Part shown: positions 55,501 to 64,000 of the stretch, in pieces
Numbering within the stretch: position 1 is the first letter of the stretch
Layout of the letters: every line of letters begins with the position of its first letter
From: Saprospiraceae bacterium
GTDB taxonomy: Bacteria; Bacteroidota; Bacteroidia; Chitinophagales; Saprospiraceae
NCBI GenBank assembly: GCA_016718205.1
Contig: JADKEB010000031.1
Span: 372,001-436,000 of the forward strand
DNA: 64,000 nucleotides
Reading direction: 5' to 3'
The notes under the pieces: model-generated
Told to the model about the DNA's origin: nothing
What the model saw: the letters and a program-made list of their open reading frames with translations, nothing else
Database searches by the model: none
Position numbers and translations under genes: made by a program

Positions 55501-56052
55501 CTAATGATTGTTTTTTGCTTTTTGGAGGGCAATTTCTGCATTTTTTAGAAGCTCTTTATGGTAGCATGCACCTTCCTTTCTGTAAATAACCCGGCCCCTG
55601 CTATCAAGCCATAAAAGTGTGGGAATAGTAGTAATTTCATAAATTAGTTTTAAATCAGGACCTTCATTTAGGTCAATATCCACCTTATAATTGATAAAGT
55701 TATCGTTAAAATATTGTGCAGTTTCCTGGTGAGTATACACATCTCTTTGCATCAACTTACATGGAGCGCACCATGACGCATTGATATCTAAAAAAACTGG
55801 CTTATTCTGACTTTTTGCAAAATCAAGCACATCACTCAGAATTATATCTTTTTTGAAGTCAAAAGCGAAAACAATTTCACTTTCACCCTTTGATGAAGAA
55901 GATTGACTTGTTTTATCATCAATATCTTTTGTTTTGACTTCAGCGTTTTTAGGATCAGATTTGACCAATATTTCTGAATTTTTGGGGCTGCAAGCAGTGA
56001 CCAAAATCGAATTAGCAAATACTAGAATCTTAAACAGATACATTTTTTGCAT
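55501..56052 (-). CDS. Thioredoxin-like lipoprotein (DsbD C-terminal type)
   Basis: About 183 aa from the ATG at 56052 (MQKMYLFKILVFANSILVTAC), the start that gives a normal lipoprotein signal; upstream codons add 11 atypical residues. A Ser/Lys-rich linker (about residues 25-60) leads to a thioredoxin fold: PVFLDINASWCAPCKLMQRDVY with the CxxC active site WCAPCK, VDIDLNEGPDLKLIYEITTIPTLLWLD with the cis-Pro (TIPT), and RKEGACYHKELLKNAEIAL. It is anchored on the periplasmic face and is expected to reduce disulfides or deliver electrons. Monocistronic; the partner is unknown. Confidence 0.87.
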   Translation of the reverse strand: MQKMYLFKILVFANSILVTACSPKNSEILVKSDPKNAEVKTKDIDDKTSQSSSSKGESEIVFAFDFKKDIILSDVLDFAKSQNKPVFLDINASWCAPCKLMQRDVYTHQETAQYFNDNFINYKVDIDLNEGPDLKLIYEITTIPTLLWLDSRGRVIYRKEGACYHKELLKNAEIALQKAKNNH

Positions 56053-56143
56053 GATGCAATATATTGATTTATAAAAATGATACAAATATATGATATTATT
56101 TTATAATATATATAATTTTGAAAATGTATTTTAAATATCTGTA

Positions 56144-56247
56144 TTAGAGTATTTTCAAACCATTATCATTTGGCTCCAAGTGGCAAATTTATTTTAACCT
56201 GCATCATATTTTTCGCGATCAAACATAAAAAAATAAATATACTCTTA
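56144..56247. repeat. MITE-like element, family B, copy 2 (short)
   Basis: 104 bp. It starts TTAGAGTATTTTCAA and ends ATATACTCTTA. From the left it follows copy 3 closely (ATCATTTGGCTCCAAG, GGCAAATTTA, CATATTTTTCG) and then jumps to the same right end (TCAAACATAAAAA), so it is a deletion derivative of the 58789 element lacking its centre. It lies about 90 bp upstream of the thioredoxin-like gene. Confidence 0.7.
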
Positions 56248-56391
56248 ATCCTAATTAAACTTGCGTAAAAAAATACAATATGTTCATCTAAATGACAAAT
56301 TAATTCCGGCTTAATATTCATAAATCTAGCACCTATATGTTTTTTATCATGCGTTTATCATGACATCTTTTTTTTTTGCCAATTTATTTTT

Positions 56392-56399
56392 TATATTTG
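56392..56399 (+). promoter_or_regulatory. -7 element upstream of the CorA-type gene
   Basis: TATATTTG fits TAnnTTTG and sits 58 bp before the preferred ATG at 56458, after the plus-strand frame's first Met codons, which are therefore unlikely starts. A TTTG at 56375-56378 is closer than the usual 19-21 bp spacing. The region 56053-56391 otherwise holds only the family B copy. Confidence 0.45.
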
Positions 56400-56457
56400 T
56401 GATTTTAATTTGTGTTTTTGCTGCAATTTTAACCTTTTAAAATGGATACTGAGGAGA

Positions 56458-57402
56458 ATGATAAAGTTTTTTACAAAAAAAAATGGAGAATTGAAGCAAA
56501 CAGAAACACAATCACATGCTTCATGGATCAATGTTCACCCGCCATTTGAACATGGAGAATTGGATCGTCTGGCCGTAAGCCTAGATGTGCCGTTGGATTT
56601 CCTGACAGATTCTTTGGACGTAGATGAAAGGTCAAGATTTGAAAAAGAAGACCATTCCACTTTAATACTTATAAACAGTCCTATCTTAAATGAAGAAAGC
56701 AAAGATAGCGAAGCTATTTATATTACTGTCCCTATAGGTATTATTTTGACCGAAAATCAAGTGATCACTGTATGTTCTGATGAGAATCCGGTTCTGGACA
56801 AGTTTGAAGAAAACAAGGTCAAAAATTTCAATCCTGCTGATAAAAATTTGTTTGTCCTACAGATATTCGAGCAAAATGTGTACAGGTTCTTAGAATGTTT
56901 AAAAAAACTCAACCTCAAAAGGAATCTTATCGAACGTGAGTTGTACAATTCCAGTAGGAGTTCTGAACTGCAGCAATTATTAAGAATTGAGAAATCATTG
57001 GTATATTTTGTGAGTAGTCTGAGTACAAATGAACTACTCAAAATGAAACTCAAACGAACTGATTTGCTAAAAATAGGCAATGAAGAGCCTTATGCAGACT
57101 TGTTTGAAGATATTATTATTGACAATTCTCAAGCACTGGAAATGTCCAATGTATACACCAATATCTTAAGCGGAACTATGGAGGCATATGCTTCGATCAT
57201 TTCCAACAATCTTAATGTCATAATTCATAAACTTACCATTGCTACTATCATATTGTTAGTACCTTCGATGGTGGCCAGTTTCTATGGTATGAATCTTGAA
57301 TATATGCCTTTCCGAAATTTGAAATATGCATTTCCCATTATCATTGTTATTTCCCTGATTATGGGATTTGGAGTGGTCTATTATTTCTCCAGAAGGAAGT
57401 GA
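56458..57402 (+). CDS. CorA-family magnesium/divalent cation channel
   Basis: 314 aa from ATG 56458 (MIKFFTKKNGELKQTETQSH); a GAGGAG just upstream and the -7 element before it support this start over the longer frame at 56410. The N-terminal cytoplasmic domain (residues 1-230) is alpha/beta, followed by a long helix and two C-terminal membrane helices. The pore signature YGMNLEYMPF (GMN motif) lies between them, and IIVISLIMGFGVVYYFSRRK ends the protein with the positive stretch typical of CorA. It moves Mg2+ or another divalent ion. It is unlinked to other transport genes. Confidence 0.9.
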   Translation: MIKFFTKKNGELKQTETQSHASWINVHPPFEHGELDRLAVSLDVPLDFLTDSLDVDERSRFEKEDHSTLILINSPILNEESKDSEAIYITVPIGIILTENQVITVCSDENPVLDKFEENKVKNFNPADKNLFVLQIFEQNVYRFLECLKKLNLKRNLIERELYNSSRSSELQQLLRIEKSLVYFVSSLSTNELLKMKLKRTDLLKIGNEEPYADLFEDIIIDNSQALEMSNVYTNILSGTMEAYASIISNNLNVIIHKLTIATIILLVPSMVASFYGMNLEYMPFRNLKYAFPIIIVISLIMGFGVVYYFSRRK

Positions 57403-57519
57403 TTGAGTCTATTTATGATGAGTTTTACTAGTATTAAGGTAAGCTCACCAACAATTATTTAAAATTTTTATCATATATATCCTATCTTATTTCAATGCTT
57501 TAAATTTACGTATTAAAAG

Positions 57520-57602
57520 TTATCCACATATAACCTATTTAATTTGTGGCGTAGTGGGTTGATTTTTAAAGCATTGTAAAGTTATCCACATTGTGTGGAT
57601 AA
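57520..57602. promoter_or_regulatory. Three perfect DnaA boxes upstream of nrdB
   Basis: TTATCCACA occurs at 57520-57528 and 57582-57590 on the plus strand, and at 57602-57594 on the minus strand. The last two form a perfect palindrome GTTATCCACA-ttg-TGTGGATAAC (57581-57603). The sequence to the left (about 57450-57515) is very AT-rich. DnaA boxes control nrdAB in E. coli and also make up oriC. Either reading is possible here; the region 57403-57748 contains no gene. Confidence 0.75.
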
Positions 57603-57748
57603 CTTCGTATTTGATATTATAGTTTTTTGTAATTTTTCTTCATTAATTTGCACCCCGTTACTGAATTGATTTTAATACGCCAACTGAGTCAATCATCCTT
57701 TTTTTCAGCAACGGCACAAAAAATTAAATCAATAAATATAATAGCATC

Positions 57749-58726
57749 ATGAGTATTACTAATGAACCCATCCTTACAGATAATCCGGGAAGATTTGTCT
57801 TGTTTCCCATAGAGCACGATGATATCTGGAGTTTTTATAAAAAATGTGAAGCAAGTTTTTGGACAGCTGAAGAAATTGACCTCCATCAGGATGTAGCTGA
57901 TTGGGAACATAGATTGAATGATGATGAAAAACATTTCATAAAACATGTTTTAGCTTTTTTTGCAGCCAGTGATGGTATAGTCAATGAAAATCTTGCTGAG
58001 AATATGGTAAGAGAAGTTCAATATACAGAAGCTAAATTTTTCTATGGGTTTCAGATCATGATGGAAAATATTCATTCTGAAACATATTCTTTACTTATAG
58101 ACACATTAATAAAAGACAATGCTGAAAAAGATTACTTATTAAATGCCATTGATACGGTTGATTGTGTAAAAAGAAAGGCAGATTGGGCTCTTAGATGGAT
58201 CTCCAATGGCAGTTTTGCAGAAAGGCTCATTGCATTTGCAGCAGTGGAAGGTATATTTTTCTCGGGTTCGTTCTGTTCAATATTCTGGCTGAAGAAAAGA
58301 GGCCTGATGCCGGGTCTTACATTTTCAAACGAACTGATCAGCAGAGATGAAGGAATGCATTGCGATTTTGCATGTCTGCTTTACAACAATCACATTGTCA
58401 ATAAATTGCCGAAAGAAACCATCCACGCTCTAATCACAGATGCCGTAATTATAGAAAAAGAATTTGTCACTGATGCTTTGCCTGTCAACCTTATAGGAAT
58501 GAATGCCGATCTCATGTGTCAATATATCGAATTTGTGGCAGATAGATTACTGGTGTCGCTTGGAAATCCAAAGGTGTATAACGTGGAAAATCCATTCCCC
58601 TGGATGGATATGATATCACTGCAGGGGAAGACCAACTTTTTTGAGAAAAGGGTAGGAGATTATCAAAAAGCAGGAGTTATGGCTGAGAAAGAAAATCAGG
58701 TATTTACTTTGGAAGCCGATTTTTAG
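57749..58726 (+). CDS. nrdB: Ribonucleotide reductase class Ia, small subunit
   Basis: 325 aa, standard length for NrdB. The di-iron ligands are visible: Asp in HQDVADW (early), Glu pairs in ENIHSETYS and EGIFFSGSFC, and His/Glu in SRDEGMHCDFACLLY. The radical tyrosine is expected after the first Glu helix (FFYGFQIMMENIHSE). The protein ends without the usual long C-terminal tail motif but with a hydrophobic/acidic end (VFTLEADF) for binding NrdA. It makes the tyrosyl radical used by NrdA for deoxyribonucleotide synthesis. It is preceded by DnaA boxes and separated from nrdA by 277 bp containing a repeat element. Confidence 0.95.
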   Translation: MSITNEPILTDNPGRFVLFPIEHDDIWSFYKKCEASFWTAEEIDLHQDVADWEHRLNDDEKHFIKHVLAFFAASDGIVNENLAENMVREVQYTEAKFFYGFQIMMENIHSETYSLLIDTLIKDNAEKDYLLNAIDTVDCVKRKADWALRWISNGSFAERLIAFAAVEGIFFSGSFCSIFWLKKRGLMPGLTFSNELISRDEGMHCDFACLLYNNHIVNKLPKETIHALITDAVIIEKEFVTDALPVNLIGMNADLMCQYIEFVADRLLVSLGNPKVYNVENPFPWMDMISLQGKTNFFEKRVGDYQKAGVMAEKENQVFTLEADF

Positions 58727-58788
58727 AACTTATACTTACATATTAAATTTCTTAATAACCAGACACTTACTCAAGGGTAACAATCTAT

Positions 58789-58973
58789 TTAGAGTATGTT
58801 TAAACTTTTATCATTTGGCTCCAAGCGGCAAATTTAATTTTATCCAGCGTTATATTTTTCGGCGTACCGCGTCAAGCTACGCTTGAACTTCCGGCTACGA
58901 CTGCAAAATATGCCTTGTCCAAAATTAAATTTCCTCGCTTTCGCTCAAACATAAAAATTTAAACATACTCTTA
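58789..58973. repeat. MITE-like element, family B, copy 3, between nrdB and nrdA
   Basis: 185 bp. The inverted ends TTAGAGTATGTTTAAA and TTTAAACATACTCTTA enclose a longer imperfect hairpin: ATCATTTGGCTCCAAG, GGCAAATTTAATTTTATCC facing TCCAAAATTAAATTTCC, and a central TCAAGC-tac-GCTTGA stem. It has no coding capacity. It fills most of the nrdB-nrdA gap, which is unusually long for an operon. Confidence 0.75.
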
Positions 58974-59003
58974 ATTGAATCATCGCTAAACACAAATTTT
59001 AAA

Positions 59004-61373
59004 ATGCAGGTAATTAAAAGAAGTAACAAAAGGGAAGCTGTAAGTTTTGATAAAGTAACAGCAAGAATCAACAAACTCTGTTATGGTCTAAACTCTAAGT
59101 TTGTTAATCCTATTGAGATATCCAAAAAAGTAATACAAGGCCTTTTTGATGGTGTCCGGACTACAGAATTGGACAACCTTGCGGCAGAAACAGCTGCTAC
59201 TATGGCCGCAATACATCCGGATTATGCTCTTCTTGCTGCGCGGATCGCAGTATCAAACCTACACAAAAACACAGAAAAGTCTTTTTCTGTTACTATGGAA
59301 AATCTTTATAATTACATTGATCCTAAAACAAATCAAAGAGCAGGATTAATTTCTGATCAGACGATCGAGATTATAAGGCACCACGGGGACACTTTGGACT
59401 CAGCCATAATATACGATAGAGATTATAGCTTTGATTATTTTGGTTTTAAAACGCTGGAAAAATCATACTTATTAAGGATGGATGGAGATGTGGTTGAAAG
59501 ACCGCAGCACCTTTTGATGAGAGCATCTGTAGGTATCCATGGATATGACATAGATGCCGCTATTGAGACTTATCATCTTATGTCAGAAAAATGGTTCATT
59601 CATGCCACACCGACACTTTTCAATGCAGGTACTCCAAGGCCACAATTGTCATCTTGTTTTCTGCTCAGTATGACCGACGATAGTATTCCTGGTATTTTTG
59701 AGACATTAACAAGATGTGCAAAAATCTCCCAATCTGCAGGAGGTATAGGCATATCTGTACACAATATACGTGCAAAAGGATCATATATTAAAGGTACAGG
59801 TGGTACTTCCAACGGCCTGATACCGATGTTAAAAGTATTTAATGATACGGCAAGATATGTAGATCAGGGTGGTGGAAAACGAAAAGGAGCATTTGCGGTC
59901 TATCTTGAACCATGGCATGCCGACATTTATGACTTCCTGGATCTAAAGAAAAATCATGGTAAAGAAGAATTGCGTGCCAGAGATTTGTTTTACGCCATGT
60001 GGATACCTGACTTATTTATGGAAAGGGTTAAAGAAAATGGAAACTGGTCACTTTTCTGCCCCAATGAAGCTCCTGGACTACATGATTGTTATGGTGGTGA
60101 ATTCGAAGCATTGTACCATAAGTATGAATCAGAAGGCAGAGCCCGAAAAACTATCAAGGCTCAGGACTTGTGGTTTGCAATTTTGGAGTCTCAGATAGAA
60201 ACCGGTACCCCATACATTTTGTACAAAGATGCTTGTAACAGAAAATCCAATCAAAAAAATCTTGGCACCATCAAATCCAGCAATCTATGCACTGAAATCA
60301 TAGAATATACAGCACCTGATGAAGTAGCAGTTTGTAATCTTGCATCCATATCCCTTTCCAAGTTTGTGGACGAAGAGAAAAAATCATTTGATTTTGAAAA
60401 GTTGCATGAAGTTACTAAGGTGATCACACGCAATCTTAACAAAATAATTGATATCAATTATTATCCTGTTGAAGAAGCGAAAAATTCAAATTTCCGTCAC
60501 AGACCTATAGGTATTGGAGTACAAGGTTTGGCAGATGCTTACATATTGATGCGTATGCCGTTTGATAGTCCGGAGGCTTCAAAATTGAATAAGGATATAT
60601 TTGAAACTATTTATCACGCTGCTGTAGAAGAATCATGTGAGCAGGCCGAAAAATTCGGGCAATATCAATCATTTAAAGGATCACCTGCCAGTCAGGGTAT
60701 TTTGCAGTTTGATATGTGGGGCATTATACCTTCTGCGAAATATGACTGGGATACACTAAAGCAAAGGGTGGTGAAATCAGGATTGAGAAATAGTCTTTTA
60801 CTGGCGCCGATGCCAACCGCATCAACTTCACAAATCTTAGGTAATAATGAGTGTTTCGAACCTTATACTTCAAATATTTACACCAGAAGGACACTTTCAG
60901 GAGAATACATTATAGTGAATAAGCACCTCTTGAAAGATCTGACACGTCTTGGGTTATGGAATGACAATCTAAAACAAAAATTGATGGCAGCTAACGGATC
61001 AGTTGCCAATATCCCTGAAATACCTGCCGACCTGAAAGCATTGTACAAAACGGTATATGAAATCAGTCAGAAGATCATCATTGATCAGGCAGCGGATAGG
61101 GGAGCCTTCATTTGTCAGTCTCAAAGCCTTAATCTATTTGTGGAAAACCCAAATTTTGCGAAGTTGAGTTCTATGCATTTTTATGGATGGCAGAAGGGGC
61201 TTAAAACGGGTATGTACTACCTCAGAAGCAAGGCTGCAGTTGACCCTATCAAATTTACACTGGACGAACAACATCAAAGAGTGCAGGCTACAAAGGAAAC
61301 TGAAGAAGTTCAAGCCTTAGCTGAAGGAGCAGTTTGCAATATGGATGAAGGTTGCCTGATGTGTGGTAGCTAA
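59004..61373 (+). CDS. nrdA: Ribonucleotide reductase class Ia, large subunit
   Basis: 789 aa. N-terminal ATP-cone (MQVIKRSNKREAVSFDKVTARINKL, residues 1-90), which gives allosteric control by ATP/dATP. The catalytic barrel has TPTLFNAGTPRPQLSSCFLL (redox Cys), SAGGIGISVHNIR, NLCTEIIEYTAPDEVAVCNLASISL (Asn, Cys and Glu of the radical site plus a second redox Cys) and MPTASTSQILGNNECFEPYTSNIYTRRT (radical-transfer Tyr). The C-terminus CLMCGS carries the CxxC pair that re-reduces the active site. It turns ribonucleoside diphosphates into deoxy forms with NrdB. Intact, with its own ATG 31 bp after a family B element. Confidence 0.97.
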   Translation: MQVIKRSNKREAVSFDKVTARINKLCYGLNSKFVNPIEISKKVIQGLFDGVRTTELDNLAAETAATMAAIHPDYALLAARIAVSNLHKNTEKSFSVTMENLYNYIDPKTNQRAGLISDQTIEIIRHHGDTLDSAIIYDRDYSFDYFGFKTLEKSYLLRMDGDVVERPQHLLMRASVGIHGYDIDAAIETYHLMSEKWFIHATPTLFNAGTPRPQLSSCFLLSMTDDSIPGIFETLTRCAKISQSAGGIGISVHNIRAKGSYIKGTGGTSNGLIPMLKVFNDTARYVDQGGGKRKGAFAVYLEPWHADIYDFLDLKKNHGKEELRARDLFYAMWIPDLFMERVKENGNWSLFCPNEAPGLHDCYGGEFEALYHKYESEGRARKTIKAQDLWFAILESQIETGTPYILYKDACNRKSNQKNLGTIKSSNLCTEIIEYTAPDEVAVCNLASISLSKFVDEEKKSFDFEKLHEVTKVITRNLNKIIDINYYPVEEAKNSNFRHRPIGIGVQGLADAYILMRMPFDSPEASKLNKDIFETIYHAAVEESCEQAEKFGQYQSFKGSPASQGILQFDMWGIIPSAKYDWDTLKQRVVKSGLRNSLLLAPMPTASTSQILGNNECFEPYTSNIYTRRTLSGEYIIVNKHLLKDLTRLGLWNDNLKQKLMAANGSVANIPEIPADLKALYKTVYEISQKIIIDQAADRGAFICQSQSLNLFVENPNFAKLSSMHFYGWQKGLKTGMYYLRSKAAVDPIKFTLDEQHQRVQATKETEEVQALAEGAVCNMDEGCLMCGS

Positions 61374-61411
61374 ATACTAGCAATACAAATCAAACAATAC
61401 TATAAGACGGA

Positions 61412-62392
61412 TTAATCCCAAGGGTAAGTCAGTCCTATTTTTTTTCGGGTGAGATCCATAAGTTTGGCTATGTTTTGGGACATTTTATGATTCATGACAT
61501 TGCTTTCGAGTATATTATTGAACAAACATTGGTTAAAATGTTCAATTTCATGATAATATCCATGACCGGATTTACCTGCTTCCACTTTTTGAGAGCCATT
61601 TTCTGTTTCTAAGAAATAACAGGATTGTTCATGGAATCGACCTGGTATAAGTATTTTACCTTTTGTGCCAAAGATTTCACATTTGGTATCAGTCATCATT
61701 GACACTGTGGAATACAACGCAGCTGTTGCACTATTGGAATATTGAAGCAAAATGGCACACTCATCATCAACGCCTGTATCTATGATATGGCCGGATGCAT
61801 ATAGATTTTCAGGCATTCCGAGAAGGTATATAGAAATAAACAACGGATAAATCCCTATATCCAATAAGGAACCACCGGCCAAATTGATATCATAAAGACG
61901 ACCTTTGGGATCAAATGAACCTTGAAAACCAAAATCAGCAGTCAAATGTCTGACATGACCAATTGTGCCTTTTTGGATTTCATTTTTTACCGCTATGATC
62001 CCCGGGAGAAAAGCAGTCCACATAGCTTCCATCAATAAGACATGGTTTTGTCTTGCTAAGTCAAAGAGCTGATCTGTGAGTTGTTGATTTACACTGAGTG
62101 GTTTTTCGCACAATACAGCTTTTTTTACATTAAGACAAAGAGCTGTATGTTCAAAATGATGTGAGTGTGGAGTAGCAATATATATGGCATCAATTTCTTT
62201 ACAATTGGCCAATGATTCATAGTCTGTAAATATTTTTTCTGCACCATACTTATCGGCAAAGTTTTGAGCATTTTCTTTATCTCTGGAGGCACAAGCATAT
62301 AAATACCCTGTTTTACTTAGACTTAAATCATCAGCAAATTTGCGGGCAATCCTTCCACACCCCAATATACCCCATTTTATCTTTTTACTCAT
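61412..62392 (-). CDS. Gfo/Idh/MocA-family oxidoreductase
   Basis: 326 aa, cytoplasmic. NAD(P)-binding start IKWGILGCGRIARKFADDL, then IDAIYIATPHSHHFEHTALCL and the family signature AVLCEKPLSVN (catalytic Lys). FQGSFDPKGRLYDINLAGGSLLDIGIYPLFISIY matches the second conserved block. It resembles trans-1,2-dihydrobenzene-1,2-diol dehydrogenase-type members, but the substrate is not set by these motifs; sugars or inositol are usual. It is unlinked to sugar genes here. Confidence 0.9.
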   Translation of the reverse strand: MSKKIKWGILGCGRIARKFADDLSLSKTGYLYACASRDKENAQNFADKYGAEKIFTDYESLANCKEIDAIYIATPHSHHFEHTALCLNVKKAVLCEKPLSVNQQLTDQLFDLARQNHVLLMEAMWTAFLPGIIAVKNEIQKGTIGHVRHLTADFGFQGSFDPKGRLYDINLAGGSLLDIGIYPLFISIYLLGMPENLYASGHIIDTGVDDECAILLQYSNSATAALYSTVSMMTDTKCEIFGTKGKILIPGRFHEQSCYFLETENGSQKVEAGKSGHGYYHEIEHFNQCLFNNILESNVMNHKMSQNIAKLMDLTRKKIGLTYPWD

Positions 62393-62471
62393 CTGAATTA
62401 ATCATCTTATAAGTGACAAATATAGTCCTAAAATCCTTAGTTTTGTGTATAAAATACAGAAGTAGTTTTGT

Positions 62472-63125
62472 ATGAATGATGCTGATAATAATCTCCAATG
62501 TCCACTTTGTTTAAAAACAGATGTTGAAAAAACAGCATTTAGTTTCAAAATCAGGCACTATTATTTTTGTAGGAACTGTAATTTAGTATTTGCTGATCGA
62601 CTGACTTTACCGGATGAAAAGGATGAAAAAAAAAGATATAAATTTCATCAAAATAGTGAAAAAGATGATGGTTACCTCAATTTTTTGGAAAAAGCAATCA
62701 CTCCTATGCTAGCTCAGATCAACCAGGATGATGTAGGCCTGGATTATGGATGCGGACCATCTAAGACAACAAGTGAGCTCCTGGCACGGAAAAATATTCT
62801 TTGTGATGTTTATGATCCATTTTTCTTTCCGCAAATACCTGGAAAAACATATGATTTTATCATTTCTACTGAAGTATTTGAGCATTTTCATCAACCGGAC
62901 GTTGACATAAAAAAGATGGTCTCACTAATAAAAACTGGTGGGCATCTTGCAGTTATGACAGAATTTTGGCATGATATGGATAAATTTGCAGACTGGTACT
63001 ACATCAGAGATTATACTCACGTCTCCTTTTATAACCTTGAGACCATGAAACATATAGAAAAATCATATTCCTTAAAAATGAAATATACGGACAGTATAAG
63101 AGTAGTCATCTTTCAAAAGCTATAA
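62472..63125 (+). CDS. Class I SAM-dependent methyltransferase with N-terminal zinc ribbon
   Basis: 217 aa. Residues 1-40 form a four-Cys zinc ribbon (CPLCLKTDVEKTAF...YYFCRNCNLVF). The methyltransferase domain has VGLDYGCGPSKTTSELLA (SAM motif I), DFIISTEVFEHFHQP (motif II with the usual EHF) and VSLIKTGGHLAVMTEFWHD. This two-part layout is common in hypothetical methyltransferases of Bacteroidota and in sugar C-methyltransferases with an N-terminal metal site. The target is unknown. It is monocistronic, between the oxidoreductase and a convergent TonB gene. Confidence 0.87.
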   Translation: MNDADNNLQCPLCLKTDVEKTAFSFKIRHYYFCRNCNLVFADRLTLPDEKDEKKRYKFHQNSEKDDGYLNFLEKAITPMLAQINQDDVGLDYGCGPSKTTSELLARKNILCDVYDPFFFPQIPGKTYDFIISTEVFEHFHQPDVDIKKMVSLIKTGGHLAVMTEFWHDMDKFADWYYIRDYTHVSFYNLETMKHIEKSYSLKMKYTDSIRVVIFQKL

Positions 63126-63138
63126 AGCGCAACTTCTA

Positions 63139-63972
63139 TTACCGCACTTTAAAATCGACCAAAACTGTACCACATTGCACTTCATTGTCAGACTTTGAAA
63201 ATTTGTATTTCATAGCTGATTTTTTTGCCAGATCAATAAGATATGCATCTGAAGTGGTTGACCCTCTTTGAGTAAATTCTGCCTTCACGACTCGTCCGGT
63301 ATTATCCACACAAATAGAAAGGTTTACTTTTCCTGTTTTTTGAGAATTATCAGAAAATGATGGTTCATACTCGACGCCTCTTCCTGACAATCCACCACCT
63401 ACACGTCCTGAGCCTTTGGTAATACCTTCCAGAGCCTTGCCGTCAGGGCTACCTTTGTCTGTTCCTTGATTTCCTGTATTATTATTAGTTCCTTGACCTT
63501 TTCCAAAAAGATCAGAGTACTTTTTCTTTTGATCGGCGCGGTCTTTCGCTTCTTTTTCTGCTTTAGCGCGTTCTTCTGCTTCTTTTGCCGTTCTTTCAGC
63601 TTCTAATCTTTTTCGCGATACTTCTTCAGTATTGTCACTTTTTGGCTTTTTCTCGTCATTTTTAGGCTTGCTTTCCTTTTTTTCCGTTGCTTTTACGGGG
63701 GATTCTTCATCTCTGACATCAGTTTTGATGTTTTCCTGACGGTCATTACTGGATATTGGTTTGGGAGGCAAGGCTGCAGACTGGCTGGAATTTTCTTGTG
63801 GAGTTGCTTCTTCCATCATTCCGGCTTCAGGATCACCAAAGGCTATGAGTATGCCTTGAAGATCTTCCTTCTCCACTTTACTAAGCAATGGCAATAAGAG
63901 AAGAATAATGAGCAGTACATGCATCACAAGGCTTGTAATCAGGCTCTTATTTTTATTTTTGGTATTATTCAT
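63139..63972 (-). CDS. TonB-family energy transducer
   Basis: 277 aa. A single N-terminal membrane helix (SLITSLVMHVLLIILLLLPLLS) is followed by a long charged linker rich in Lys/Glu/Ala (about residues 85-155), Gly-rich spacers and a C-terminal TonB-like domain (VNLSICVDNTGRVVKAEFTQRG...KYKFSKSDNEVQCGTVLVDFKV). It would pass proton-motive energy to TonB-dependent receptors, possibly including those in this window. The start is 28 bp from the right edge, so upstream exbB/exbD partners cannot be checked. The Glu/Lys-rich linker replaces the classic Pro-rich TonB linker. Confidence 0.87.
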   Translation of the reverse strand: MNNTKNKNKSLITSLVMHVLLIILLLLPLLSKVEKEDLQGILIAFGDPEAGMMEEATPQENSSQSAALPPKPISSNDRQENIKTDVRDEESPVKATEKKESKPKNDEKKPKSDNTEEVSRKRLEAERTAKEAEERAKAEKEAKDRADQKKKYSDLFGKGQGTNNNTGNQGTDKGSPDGKALEGITKGSGRVGGGLSGRGVEYEPSFSDNSQKTGKVNLSICVDNTGRVVKAEFTQRGSTTSDAYLIDLAKKSAMKYKFSKSDNEVQCGTVLVDFKVR

Positions 63973-64000
63973 AATCTCTTACCTGATAAAATACGATATG

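Overview
The window looks like a chromosomal piece of a Bacteroidota member, most likely Saprospiria/Saprospiraceae-like, though the genus cannot be fixed from sequence alone. Supporting signs are AT-rich DNA, TAnnTTTG-type -7 promoter elements, SusC/SusD-type genes, C-terminal sorting domains of the type IX secretion system (T9SS), a futalosine-route menaquinone gene, the bacillithiol-associated protein YtxJ and many lipoprotein signal peptides.

Layout. 1-3.4 kb: end of a DUF4091/GH123-like gene, an IS66 remnant cut by a small inverted-repeat element, an M48 lipoprotein peptidase and two tRNAs (Gly-GCC, Leu-TAA). 3.6-7.4 kb: a T9SS-secreted protein and a phospholipid cluster (CPBP protease, CdsA, Psd). 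7.8-14.2 kb: a TonB-dependent receptor facing a five-gene operon with MbnP- and MbnH-type proteins and small Cys- or His-containing exported proteins, a likely copper/metal locus. 14.6-28.9 kb: a polysaccharide-utilization locus, apparently for a laminarin-like beta-glucan (propeller-LuxR regulator, SusC, SusD, two surface glycan-binding lipoproteins, GH16, two GH30). Every gene from the regulator to GH16 is broken by single-base frameshifts, while both GH30 genes are intact. 29.0-30.6 kb: a GDPD phosphodiesterase and a coupled two-gene module (57-aa protein plus ADP-ribosyltransferase-like protein) resembling toxin-antitoxin. 30.7-42.6 kb: housekeeping genes (tyrS, an FtsX-type permease, ung, mqnE, xerC, hpf, mnmD, ytxJ, mpl). 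42.8-47.3 kb: a CHAP protein, an outer-membrane protein, a NTPase/polytopic membrane protein pair and a decayed T9SS gene. 47.7-56.1 kb: ettA, an ECF-sigma operon with two DUF2202 proteins, a 600-aa tandem-repeat protein and a thioredoxin-like lipoprotein. 56.4-64 kb: a CorA-type transporter, three perfect DnaA boxes, nrdB and nrdA, an oxidoreductase, a methyltransferase and a TonB-family protein.

Small non-coding inverted-repeat elements are common. I see two MITE-like families with three copies each: family A at 1418, 24507 and 43415; family B at 53095, 56144 and 58789, one copy lying between nrdB and nrdA. Long hairpins also fill two convergent gaps (39839-40000 and 42633-42791). The best leads for unknown biology are the coupled ADP-ribosyltransferase-like module, the MbnP/MbnH locus with its Cys-motif partners, the sigma/DUF2202 operon, the 23-residue-repeat protein and the DnaA-box cluster ahead of nrdBA. 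All family names come from recognising motifs; no database search was run.
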